Positions 26,799 through 35,534 of a DNA stretch of 64,000 nt are shown here, in pieces; within the stretch, counting starts at the first letter, position 1, and every line of letters starts with the position of its first letter. The stretch comes from Commensalibacter intestini A911. Its GTDB lineage: Bacteria; Pseudomonadota; Alphaproteobacteria; Acetobacterales; Acetobacteraceae. Location of the stretch: NCBI RefSeq assembly GCF_000231445.1, contig NZ_AGFR01000007.1, forward strand, positions 310,001 through 374,000, in the 5' to 3' direction. The notes under the pieces are model-generated. The model saw only the letters and a list, made by a program, of their open reading frames with translations, was not told where the DNA came from and searched no databases. A program made the translations under genes and the position numbers.

Positions 26799-27824
26799 TT
26801 ATCTAGAAAAACTATTCATCATTTTCATCATACGAGCCATTACTGCTAAACAATCTGGATCAATATCAAAATCTGGAGACATGTATTCACTATTCGGATA
26901 CATTTTACTACATGCATCAACAATACTCGTTTGAAGCTTCAAACACTCCATCAGACCACTAGAACAAACTTGATTATAATAAGATTTAAATTCTTCTCTA
27001 TCTTGAAAAACAATATGATCAATACCTGTTAAATATACCTATACTTAAATAAGCTGCACTCATTATATTCCCTTTATCCGCAGCAAGTTTATTTAACTCT
27101 ATAGCCTTACTTTCATCTTTTACAACACCATACCCCAAACGATAGCATAAACCTAAATAGTATAAACCATCAACATTACCTTTATCTGCTAAATTTTGAA
27201 ATATAGCTTTGGCTTTATTATAATTTTTATTAACACCATTCGCGCCTTCCAAATACCACTTTCCTAACCGCACTTGTGCTTCAGTTAATCCTTGATTAGC
27301 TGCTTTTTCAAGCCACTCAACAGCTTTATTATGAACCGACACATCATAATTATTCATATAATACAAAGCTAACTCATATTCTGCTGTGACATCTCCTTGA
27401 TTGGCATCTTCTATCAGCCACTTCTCTAGTTTTTTATTAGCTTCAATGGCTTGTTTTTTATCATTTTCATTATAGATGTCTTCAATCTTATCTGATTTTT
27501 TCTGATAAAAAGATATTAATGCTGTTCTTGCTTGAATATTTCCCTGATGAGCAGCCTTTAATAACCACTCTTCTTGCTTTTGTTCATGATCATCCACATT
27601 TGACTGATTGGCATAAAACATTCCTAATTCATATTGAGCTTTAGCATCCCCAGCACTCGCACTTTTTGTTAACTCTTCAAATTGATCTAATTCTTTTTGT
27701 GCCTCAGTATTGCCAATAGAAGCTTCTTTTTTAACCAAGCAACATATTCATCTGCTGTTTCTGCAAATTCAGAACTCATTGGCAGTAACAGTCATGTAGC
27801 CATAAGTAACATTTTTAATTTCAT
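26799..27824 (-). pseudogene. Sel1-repeat protein gene with one stop and two frameshifts
   Basis: Intact, this would encode a secreted Sel1-repeat protein of about 340 residues. The ATG at 27824 starts a signal peptide, MKLKMLLMAT, broken by TGA at codon 11 (27794-27792), after which the frame resumes LLLPMSSEFAETADEYVAW. A shift at or near the A6 run (T6 on plus, 27727-27732) then moves into the frame holding the repeats (27738-27019), which has 5-6 Sel1 units such as AKAQYELGMFYANQ and ARTALISFYQKK. A second shift near 27020-27041 is followed by 75 more in-frame codons (HIVFQDREEF to SFSR) ending at 26799. The repeat block is open and could still be translated from an internal TTG, but export would be lost. 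Confidence 0.85.
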
Positions 27825-28009
27825 GGTTATTCTCTCTAATACGCTATTATTGTTTAATAGATATTATTAATAAAATAACCAAGGAATCTATATAATTACA
27901 ATGTATCGTATTCAACACATCTTGTTTTCAGAAAAAATGTTATCGGTTTAGCAATCAAAACTAGACATTCTTTATAAGTCATATAGTATCCTAACGATCT
28001 TAACGTTTT

Positions 28010-28930
28010 ATGTATATTGAAAGCCCCATGCCCTCTCAAAACCATCAGTTTCTTGGTATAATTGCTGTTATTATCGCTGCTATTTTATGGGGGACAACGG
28101 GCGTCAGTGCCTCTTTTGCACCTCAGGTTAGCCCTATTGCTATTGGTTCTATGGCGATGGGTGTAGGTGGATTATTACAGGCTGCTATTGCAACAAATAT
28201 TATTCGTTCCTATCGATTTAATTTGTATCGTCAATGGCCTTATGTATTATGTGGTGCTCTTTCGGTTGCTATTTATCCACTCGTCTTTTATGCATCCATG
28301 CGTATGGCAGGCGTCACCATTGGTACTGTTGTTTCTATTGGCTCAGCACCGCTTTTATCAGCTGTTATTGAAGCAATTATGGAAAAAGCTAAATTTTCTA
28401 CGAAATGGATTATTGGTGCTACTCTAGGAATTATTGGTATTGCACTTTTATCTTTATCTGGACAAGAGCATCATGCAGATCAAACACAACATCCTCATTT
28501 AATTTTAGGAATTGGGTTAGCCTTATTAGCGGGCTTAACCTATGCATTATATTCATGGATTGCACGTTACCTTATGCAACAAAATATTCCTTCTAAAGCT
28601 GCGATGGGTTCTATTTTTGGGATTGGCGGACTTTTGTTAATGCCTGTTTTATTCATGACGGGATCTGCTTTCCTTGCCTCATGGAGCAATGCCGCCGTTG
28701 GTATTTACATGGCATTGGTGCCAATGTTTATAGGATATATTTGCTTTGGTTATGGGTTGGCCAGAATTGCCGCAAGCACTGCCATTACGATTACGTTATT
28801 AGAACCCATTGTTGCTGCTTTCCTTGCCGTTATTATTATCAAAGAAAGTCTATCCATTATGGGATGGATTGGGGTTATTTTGGTCTTTACTTGTCTGGTT
28901 TGCGTCATTATGCCCAGCCGTAAAAAGTAA
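28010..28930 (+). CDS. EamA/DMT superfamily transporter
   Basis: 306-residue, ten-helix inner-membrane protein made of two EamA repeats (about 15-148 and 162-300). Hallmarks are the first-helix element ILWGTTGVSASFAP and the late GYICFGYGLARIAASTAITITLLEPIVAAFLA. It is probably an exporter of amino acids or other metabolites; the substrate cannot be read. The Met at residue 7 (28028) is an alternative start. No convincing ribosome site decides. Confidence 0.85.
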   Translation: MYIESPMPSQNHQFLGIIAVIIAAILWGTTGVSASFAPQVSPIAIGSMAMGVGGLLQAAIATNIIRSYRFNLYRQWPYVLCGALSVAIYPLVFYASMRMAGVTIGTVVSIGSAPLLSAVIEAIMEKAKFSTKWIIGATLGIIGIALLSLSGQEHHADQTQHPHLILGIGLALLAGLTYALYSWIARYLMQQNIPSKAAMGSIFGIGGLLLMPVLFMTGSAFLASWSNAAVGIYMALVPMFIGYICFGYGLARIAASTAITITLLEPIVAAFLAVIIIKESLSIMGWIGVILVFTCLVCVIMPSRKK

Positions 28931-29004
28931 GTTGTCTTATAAAAAACACAATCAAAATATTTTATAAATAGCAATTCAGATATAGATCATTACTTCAATC
29001 GTTT

Positions 29005-29050
29005 TATGATACGATTTGGTAAATATCTACATTAACATTATCGTATCATA
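29005..29050. promoter_or_regulatory. 11-bp inverted repeat just upstream of a Sel1 gene
   Basis: TATGATACGAT is repeated exactly inverted with 24 bases between arms. The second arm ends 10 bases before the ATG and abuts the presumed ribosome site (AGGATTATTTT). This could be an operator or a leader hairpin limiting translation. Confidence 0.45.
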
Positions 29051-29060
29051 GGATTATTTT

Positions 29061-29786
29061 ATGTTATTTAAATCCCCTTCTTATTTTTTATATGGCTTTC
29101 TCCTTTTCTCTATCACATCTGCATTTGCAGATGGCACACAACCTCTTCCCTCGCTTGCCGATGAAGGGCTTCCAGATGCTCAATATGATTATGGCATGCG
29201 ATTAATTAATGGACATGATTATAAACAAGATCCTGTTGCAGGCCGTCAATGGATTGAAAAAGCTGCCAAACAAGGAAAAACAGAGGCTGAAACACAATTA
29301 GGAAAAATGTGCCTTGAGGGTGAAGGTATTCCTGCAAACGTCGCTCCTGAAGATTCCCATGATTACAAATGTGCGAAAAAATGGTTAAAAAAAGGGGCTG
29401 CCAACGGAGACAAAAAAGCATATTATTATTTAGCTTCTATGTATGAAAATGGCCTGGGCGTTCAACAAAACATAACAAAAGCATTTAAATACTATCAAAA
29501 GGCTGCGGTTGCAGGCGACAGTAACGCACAAAATATGGTTGGTAACTATTATTATTATGGCATTACACCCATACAACAAAATTATACTTCTGCCAAAGAC
29601 TGGTTTGAAAAAGCTGCTGAACAAGATAACCTTGCAGCAAAGAACAAACTGGCTGGAATGTATCGTTTAGGAATGGGCGTTCCTGTTGATACGAATAAAG
29701 CACTCGATATGTATAAGCATCTATGTAAAAAAGGACAACAAACCTCATGCTTTGCTGTCAGTGATATCTCAGAAAAAGGCAAATAA
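29061..29786 (+). CDS. Secreted Sel1-repeat protein
   Basis: 241 residues with a signal peptide (FLLFSITSAFA/DG). About five Sel1 units follow, e.g. DAQYDYGMRLINGHDY, KAYYYLASMYENGLGVQQN and AAKNKLAGMYRLGMGVPVD. The C-terminus carries Cys-x7-Cys (LCKKGQQTSC), shared with its paralogs in this cluster. Sel1 units form alpha-solenoids for protein contacts, here in the periplasm. It is the most divergent intact member, and one of two without an internal stop. Confidence 0.88.
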   Translation: MLFKSPSYFLYGFLLFSITSAFADGTQPLPSLADEGLPDAQYDYGMRLINGHDYKQDPVAGRQWIEKAAKQGKTEAETQLGKMCLEGEGIPANVAPEDSHDYKCAKKWLKKGAANGDKKAYYYLASMYENGLGVQQNITKAFKYYQKAAVAGDSNAQNMVGNYYYYGITPIQQNYTSAKDWFEKAAEQDNLAAKNKLAGMYRLGMGVPVDTNKALDMYKHLCKKGQQTSCFAVSDISEKGK

Positions 29787-30137
29787 TCTCCTTATTTATA
29801 AACCACTGAATATATAATTTAAAAGGATAACTACTTTCTGATCTTTTCATTATCATGATTGGGTTATCCTGCACTTATATTTGTTATAAAAGTCCTTTTA
29901 CGACCTATTGTGTTTATTTTATTTGCTTCTCTTTTTTATTTATCAATCACTATTTTATGCTTTTATCATATTATCTGCCTGCATCTATCGTTCTACATAA
30001 ATGAAGTCTATTATTTTTCATTTCAATGATAAATTTACTCTTAAAAAAGTTAAAATAAAAAGAATAATTCAATTATAGATACGCTTAATACATCAAAATA
30101 ACTATCATTACCATGAAGAGCAATACTTACATCACTC
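29787..30137. other. Intergenic region inside the Sel1 cluster
   Basis: About 350 AT-rich bases between convergent genes. The only structure seen is AGGATAAC (29824) and its inverse GTTATCCT (29863), 31 bases apart, too loose for a clear terminator. No small ORF with a good ribosome site was found. Confidence 0.45.
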
Positions 30138-30470
30138 TCAATATTGCATAAATCCCAATGCTTTTGCTTTCTTATAATCCTGCTGCTTAATTACAAAAAT
30201 TCCAATTTCTCCTGTAGAAGCTCCACAGACTGTTATCCGAGCAACCCCATCATCACCTTTTATCCCCTTGCCAAATACATAAATATTCGCATTAAATAGC
30301 TCTTGACGTATCATAGCAATAGAACCTGTTTTCGCTTGGCATTGTATCTCTCCAAGAGATTTATAAATTGTTATTTGTTGCGTAGAAGTCCCACTACATC
30401 CTGTCAGAAACAAAATAAAAAGATATAGAATAAAATGTTTTTTCAATTTTATGATGACTTCTACAAACAT
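30138..30470 (-). CDS. Small lipoprotein, function unknown
   Basis: 110 residues. A basic n-region (KLKKH), a hydrophobic stretch and the lipobox LTGC at about residues 22-25 mark it as a lipoprotein. The mature part has about 85 residues with two further cysteines (IQCQAK and TVCGAS), which could form a disulfide. It lies 9 bases downstream of the interrupted Sel1 gene on the same strand, so they probably form an operon. No family recognised. Confidence 0.65.
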   Translation of the reverse strand: MFVEVIIKLKKHFILYLFILFLTGCSGTSTQQITIYKSLGEIQCQAKTGSIAMIRQELFNANIYVFGKGIKGDDGVARITVCGASTGEIGIFVIKQQDYKKAKALGFMQY

Positions 30471-30479
30471 CTGAATAAA

Positions 30480-31727
30480 CTAATTATTTAATCGCTTATA
30501 ATAAGCACAACCTTCTTCAGATTTATGAAGACAAGCTTGTTTAAAATAGGCCTTAGCTTTTACATAATCTTTTGTAACACCTTGACCATTTCCATATAAA
30601 ACCCCAAGGTTGAGCTCCGCACTTTTATCCCCTTGATCTGCGGCTTTTTCCAACCATTCTCTTGCTGCAACATAATCTTGTGGAATTCCTTCCCCATCAA
30701 GATACATCATGGCAAGATTAAACTGAGCTTCCGGGACACCTTGTGCCGCAGCTTTTTGTAACAACTCCACAGCTTTAAATGAGTCTTTAGTAACTTCATT
30801 TCCATTCTTATAAAAATAGCCTAAATTAGCTTCAGCCTCAGGATAGCCCTGAGCTGCAGCTTTCTCGTAATACTCGATAGATTTTTGTCGATCTTGCTCT
30901 ACACCTTGACCGTGCCAATACATGATCGCAAGGCTGTATTGTGCAGCAGGAAGACCTTCATCAGCAGCTTTTTGAAATAACTCGTATGCTTTTTCATAAT
31001 CCTTAGTGGTTCCCTGACCATTTGCATACATCCACCCAAGATTATATTGAGCTTCTATGCTTCCTTGATCAGCTGCTTTTTTATAATATTCAAACGCTTT
31101 TTCTGAATTTTGAGGGAAAACATTGCCTTCATCATACAAAACACCTAATTTAAATTGAGCATCGGCATTTCCATGCTCTGCCGCTTTCGTCAAATATTCA
31201 ACTGCTTTTTGCATATTTTTCTGAACACCGAGCCCTGTGCTATATAACAATCATAAATTATATTCAGCAGTATCATCTCCTTGTGCTGCAGCTTTTTCAA
31301 ACCACTGGCTTGCCTTATGAAAATCTTGCTCAACCCCTTTCCCTTTGGCATAAATACTTCCAAGATTTGATTGTGAGGCTGCATCTCCTTGATCTGCGGC
31401 TTTTTCAAACCATTCTCTTGCTTTGGTATAATCTTTAGGAATATTATCTTTACCGTCCAAATAAGTTGCACCAAGAATAAACTGAGCCTCTTTACTGCCT
31501 TGGTTTGCAGCCTTCTCAAACCACTCAATAGCTTTATTCATATCTTTGGGAACACCCTTATCTCCACTATAATAAGCAAAACCAAGACCAATCTGTATCT
31601 TGGTATCCCCTGCATTTGCTTTTTCTTCTAATGTTACCAAATCACCATGTGGCTCATCTGCGGCAAACGTCAATGAGGAAAAACAAGTCAACCCAATCGT
31701 CACTAATAAACTAAATTTAAACCGCAC
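30480..31727 (-). pseudogene. Sel1-repeat protein gene interrupted by one in-frame TGA
   Basis: One continuous 415-codon frame encodes a secreted protein with a signal peptide (MRFKFSLLVTIGLTCFSSLTFA) and about 11 Sel1 units. It is split by TGA at 31253-31251. The repeat consensus A-E-Y-N-L-G-x-L-Y requires Gly there, and the flanking codons (TTA TGA TTG) show a single GGA-to-TGA change. Upstream the product would be 158 residues. Downstream an open frame of 256 residues begins at TTG 31250 but lacks a signal peptide. The tail ends with Cys-x7-Cys (ACLHKSEEGC). Either a fresh nonsense mutation, readthrough, or a base-calling error. Confidence 0.85.
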
Positions 31728-31833
31728 CTTACACTCCCCTTACTTACAGACCTATTAACTATACAAAAATTGATTTTAAATAATATCAATCTAGAATGTA
31801 ACAAAAATATCTATTTATTAAAGAGCATTCATT

Positions 31834-32970
31834 ATGAAAAAACTTGCTTATATTTTACTCATTACCACAGGCATCTCCTGCTTTTCTCATTATTCTAAGG
31901 CTCAAGATAGTGCCGACTATCAACAAATGGAACAGCTCGCCAATCAAGGGAACCCTGAGGCACAATATAATATAGGGGTCATGTATGACCAAGGAATTGG
32001 CGTTCCTCAAAATGGAAACAAAGCAGTTGAATGGTATGAAAAAGCAGCCAAACAAAGATTATATCAAGCCGAATTTAACCTTGGTGTTTTGTATGATGAA
32101 GGCATCATTGTACCTCAAGATTATTCAAAGGCCATTCAATATTATACTCAAGCCGCACAGCAAGGCGATGATCAAGCAATGGTTAATTTAGGAGGAATGT
32201 ATCGAAAAGGTTCAGGAATTCCTAAAGATAATAACAAAGCCATCAAATATTTCCTTCTGGCCTCAAAAGAAAATAATCCTAAAGGGTTCTTAAATCTAGG
32301 ATTAATGTATGAAAACGGATGGGGAGTTCCTCAAAGTTACGCCAAAGCAATTGAGTATTACCAAAAAGCAATTCAAATGGGCGATGATGAAGCTCTGGCA
32401 AGTTTAGGCGTATTATATGAACAAGGATTAGGTGTTAAAAAAAATACAAAAACCGCTATCCATTATTTTCAGAAAGCGGCTCAAAAAAATAATAAAAAAG
32501 CGTTATATAACCTTGGCCGTATATATCGTGAAGGGGATGGCGTTCCTAAAAATTATACAAAAGCCATTCAGTATTATCAAAAAGCAGCACAACAAGGGGA
32601 TGCCTCTGCATTATCAGACCTTGGCGTCATGTATTCACATGGTACAGGAGTAGCAAAAGATACCAAAAAAGCTGTTGAATATACTCAAAAAGCAGCAGAT
32701 AAAAATGACCCCACCGCACAATTCAATCTTGGCGTAGCATATGGAAAAGGAGAAATTCAGCCTATAAATCAACAAAAATCCATTGAATGGATTACAAAAG
32801 CTGCTGATCAAGATTTTGTTAGGGCACAACTCTATCTTGGCATTATTTATGCGTAAGGAAAAATCGTTAAACAAGATCCTGAAAAAGCAGAACATTACCT
32901 CAAAGCAGCTTGTCAAAATCATAGCCAAGAAGCCTGTGACATTGTTCACGATATAGAAAGTGAAGAGTAG
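31834..32970 (+). pseudogene. Sel1-repeat protein gene with a premature TAA removing its C-terminal tail
   Basis: The signal peptide MKKLAYILLITTGISCFSHYSKA and about nine Sel1 units give an open frame of 340 residues to TAA at 32854-32856. After that stop the same frame stays open for 37 codons (GKIVKQDPEKAEHYLKAAC and on) to TAG at 32968. These complete the last Sel1 unit and include the Cys-x7-Cys tail (CQNHSQEAC) found in its paralogs. The TAA sits where Sel1 units have Glu, Gln or Lys before Gly. The truncated 340-residue product could still fold. Close relative of the next gene downstream. Confidence 0.82.
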
Positions 32971-33050
32971 ATAAGCAAGAAACTGTTACTTTTCGTTAAT
33001 AAGATCGTGATTTATAATCAAATTATAAATAAATATTAAAGTAAACTATC

Positions 33051-33650
33051 ATGAAAAAACTTGTTTATTCTTTATTTTTAACGACAGGTATCGCCTGTTT
33101 TTCCACTCAAATTTATGCGCAAAATTCTTCTAATTTTACAAAAATAAAACAGTTAGCCAAACAAGGTGATGCGAAAGCTCAGTATAATCTTGGCATTATG
33201 TACAGCCAAGGAGATGGGGTTGGAAAAGATATTTTTACAGCTGTCAAATGGTATAAGAAATCTGCTGATCAAGGATATGCAGATGCTCAATCTAATCTGG
33301 GTTTTTTATACTCACATGGTGACGGTGTCCCACTCGATTACCATCAAGCAATTGAATATTATACAAAAGCCGCAGATCAAGGAAATGCAACAGCTCAATC
33401 TAACCTTGCTGCCATGTATTATGATGGCAGAGGAACTCTAAAAAGCTTTCCAAAAGCTATTGAATTACTGACTAAAGCATCTAAGCAAGGCGATGGAGAG
33501 GCTTACTATAATATTGGTATTATGTATAGAAATGGTGAAGGCGTTCCAAAAGACTGGAAAAAAGTTGCAGAATATATGAAGCAAGGATGTTTACATCAAA
33601 GTCAAAGAGCATGTGCATTTTATGCTAAATTAGAAGAAAATAAAAATTAG
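33051..33650 (+). CDS. Secreted Sel1-repeat protein, intact
   Basis: 199 residues: signal peptide MKKLVYSLFLTTGIACFSTQIYA, then four to five Sel1 units such as KAQYNLGIMYSQGDGVGKD and EAYYNIGIMYRNGEGVPKD, and a C-terminal Cys-x7-Cys (CLHQSQRAC). Its signal peptide and first repeat are very close to those of the gene 80 bases upstream, showing a recent tandem duplication. A terminator follows. Confidence 0.88.
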   Translation: MKKLVYSLFLTTGIACFSTQIYAQNSSNFTKIKQLAKQGDAKAQYNLGIMYSQGDGVGKDIFTAVKWYKKSADQGYADAQSNLGFLYSHGDGVPLDYHQAIEYYTKAADQGNATAQSNLAAMYYDGRGTLKSFPKAIELLTKASKQGDGEAYYNIGIMYRNGEGVPKDWKKVAEYMKQGCLHQSQRACAFYAKLEENKN

Positions 33651-33657
33651 CAAAAAC

Positions 33658-33692
33658 ATCAGGTCTTTATATCTATCAAGACCTGATTTCCT
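33658..33692. terminator. Bidirectional terminator between Sel1 and ThiY-like genes
   Basis: ATCAGGTCTT pairs exactly with AAGACCTGAT over a 10-base loop and is followed by TTTCC. It lies between two convergent stop codons and can serve both. Confidence 0.78.
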
Positions 33693-33697
33693 ATATA

Positions 33698-34645
33698 TTA
33701 TTCTTTCGTTTGCACCGCATAATCCAAGAATGGATGCTGTTGATGAATAACCCCTTTCTTCATTAAAAAATCTATATATTTTTGGATCTTAGGTTGATCT
33801 ATTTTCCCTGGATCTTTACTATCCAAAGGCAATGTTGCTTGCCATGCTGCTTTATTCAATGGAGTATTCAACTCTGGATGATCTTTGATCGCTTTATTAA
33901 AGATTTCATCAGAATGCGTTTGTAAATACGCATTTCCTTCTTTTAAAGCCTGCATAAACCGAGCAATTTTTGGATCTTTTGCTTTATCAGGGCGCGTAAT
34001 AAAAATTAGCTCATCGTAATTAGGAACCCCATATTGTTCTGGATAAAAGAACGAAACTGGAATTTTACGCTGTTGCAAATCAATCAGCTCATAATTTCTG
34101 CCAGCACCAATAACCCCATCAACGGCCCCTGTCATTAATGCTTGCTCGAGTTGAAAATTCACATTCACCAACTGCACATCAGACAAAGAAAGCCCTGCAC
34201 TTTCTAACATTGTTCCTAAAATAGCATGCTGATCCCCAGCAATGGCGACACCAATTTTTTTACCTTTTAACTCTTTTAATGATTTAATCGTTCCATTTGT
34301 AATCAATGTGTCTAGAGGTGTGTCTAATAAAGAACCGACTTGCATTAAAGGAATATGTTGATCAACCATCATTCCTAATTGAATAGGATAAGAAATTGCT
34401 AAATCCCCTTGCCATGCAGCAACAAGACGTGGTGGTGTGCTTGGATCTGCTGGAGCAATGAGCTCCACATCTAATCCATGCCGTTGAAATGCACCACTAT
34501 ATTGTGCAGCCAATAATGATTGATGCCCCGCATTTAAAAACCAGTCTAAAACCACTGTGATTTTATCGTTGGCATTTGCATAAACACTGATTAAACATCC
34601 AACCATAATCATCAAAACAGACAATAAGCGATTTATTTTGAGCAT
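33698..34645 (-). CDS. ThiY-like periplasmic binding protein (NMT1/THI5 family) for a thiamine pyrimidine precursor
   Basis: 315-residue secreted solute-binding protein with signal MLKINRLLSVLMIMVGCLISVYANA. Family elements are ITVVLDWFLNAGHQSLLAAQ at the start and the FERHGLDVEL-like segment with LIAPADPSTPPRLVAAWQGD. ThiY binds formylaminopyrimidine, a thiamine breakdown product; others bind HMP. The TPP-riboswitch receptor gene on the same strand supports a thiamine role. The usual permease and ATPase genes (ThiX, ThiZ) are not next to it; the gene ends at a terminator. Confidence 0.8.
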   Translation of the reverse strand: MLKINRLLSVLMIMVGCLISVYANANDKITVVLDWFLNAGHQSLLAAQYSGAFQRHGLDVELIAPADPSTPPRLVAAWQGDLAISYPIQLGMMVDQHIPLMQVGSLLDTPLDTLITNGTIKSLKELKGKKIGVAIAGDQHAILGTMLESAGLSLSDVQLVNVNFQLEQALMTGAVDGVIGAGRNYELIDLQQRKIPVSFFYPEQYGVPNYDELIFITRPDKAKDPKIARFMQALKEGNAYLQTHSDEIFNKAIKDHPELNTPLNKAAWQATLPLDSKDPGKIDQPKIQKYIDFLMKKGVIHQQHPFLDYAVQTKE

Positions 34646-34688
34646 GGCTCTTATCCTAATATTATAAACAATCTAATATAATTCCTAA

Positions 34689-34967
34689 CTAAGGTGAATA
34701 TCTTTCTCTAACATAAAGTAACCAAGAATATAGACTATTCTTTAACCCTTCAATCACTTTAGATATGTCTTTTCGTGCAAGGTCTGGTATCACTTCAGCT
34801 AGATATGGATGTAAATGATTGGCACCAACCAACGTATAATATTGTGATAAATATAATTCTAAATCATAAAAATGCTTCAATATATCTGTCATAAAATTAG
34901 TTAATTGTTCATCCCTAAAGGGGTATAAAGTAGGGTTATTTAGATATAAGAAACTCTCACTTATCAT
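34689..34967 (-). CDS. Small protein coupled to the HNH nuclease gene, unknown
   Basis: 92 residues, mostly helical in appearance, with no signal peptide or membrane segment. Aromatic-rich motifs are FYDLELYLSQYYTLVG and the C-terminal LYSWLLYVRERY. The ATG overlaps the end of the HNH gene by 11 bases (AATGATAAGTGA), so the two are almost certainly translated together. This suggests a partner subunit, an immunity-type protein or a split C-terminal domain. No family recognised. Confidence 0.6.
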   Translation of the reverse strand: MISESFLYLNNPTLYPFRDEQLTNFMTDILKHFYDLELYLSQYYTLVGANHLHPYLAEVIPDLARKDISKVIEGLKNSLYSWLLYVRERYSP

Positions 34968-35433
34968 TCCTATATCTAACTACATCCTCTGGAATTTTAT
35001 CTATTACACAGCTATTTAAATTACTATAAATTGCCTGAAAATTACAAAATTGATTAATAATATCAATAACCATTTGATCTTTATTCTGATTGTTTTTATA
35101 GTGCTCACTCGCAACCTTTTGGTAATGTTCTGACTTTATTTTATACAATTTGTCCGCTGTATAATATTCAGAATTATTATCAACTATTTTATGACAAGTT
35201 CCACACAATAAAATCAAATTCCTATGACTATTATCGCCTGAGTTTTCCTTGATAAAACGAGGAGCATTTGGATTATTAGCATAAGAGTAAATATGTGCTA
35301 TTTCACCTACATTTATATAGTCGTCAGTCTGACCTTCTTTCTGTATAATACAAGGATCATTACATCCATTGCAACGCCCAGCTGATAAACCATATAAAAA
35401 CTTTAAAGCCTTTTGCGAAATCTGTCTATTCAT
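34957..35433 (-). CDS. HNH endonuclease
   Basis: 158 residues. A zinc pair CNGC (21-24) with C28 nearby is followed by EIAHI (His47 as general base), Asn72 in HRNLILLCGTCHK, and the second zinc pair C77-x2-C80 with His81. The segment after (YYTADKLYKIKSEHYQKV) is typical of HNH proteins in accessory and defence loci. It lies between the thiamine receptor and ThiY genes, interrupting what should be a functional unit. It has no restriction or methylase partner. Confidence 0.8.
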   Translation of the reverse strand: MNRQISQKALKFLYGLSAGRCNGCNDPCIIQKEGQTDDYINVGEIAHIYSYANNPNAPRFIKENSGDNSHRNLILLCGTCHKIVDNNSEYYTADKLYKIKSEHYQKVASEHYKNNQNKDQMVIDIINQFCNFQAIYSNLNSCVIDKIPEDVVRYRNDK

Positions 35434-35534
35434 ATGATTAGCTTTCTAACCTCAATTAACTTATTAAAAAATAAAATATAATTTTATATCCCACCAATAA
35501 TATTTTGATATCAATATATTTAATGATATTTATT

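Noticed and set aside
26680-26934. 84-residue plus-strand ORF at the end of pta
   Set aside because: It overlaps pta, its terminator and the C-terminal end of the broken Sel1 gene in other frames.
26799-33650. Stop-codon reassignment (TGA or TAA read as amino acids) explaining the Sel1 interruptions
   Set aside because: TGA ends cvpA and nfsB cleanly, prfB (RF2) is present with its TGA frameshift control, and both TGA and TAA are involved along with frameshifts. Local mutation is simpler.
27019-33650. Tandem DNA repeat or CRISPR-like array
   Set aside because: The periodicity is at protein level (about 36 residues per Sel1 unit) and the DNA units are diverged, with no spacers or cas genes.
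34689-35433. Calling the HNH pair a restriction-modification system
   Set aside because: There is no methyltransferase or specificity gene in or next to the pair.
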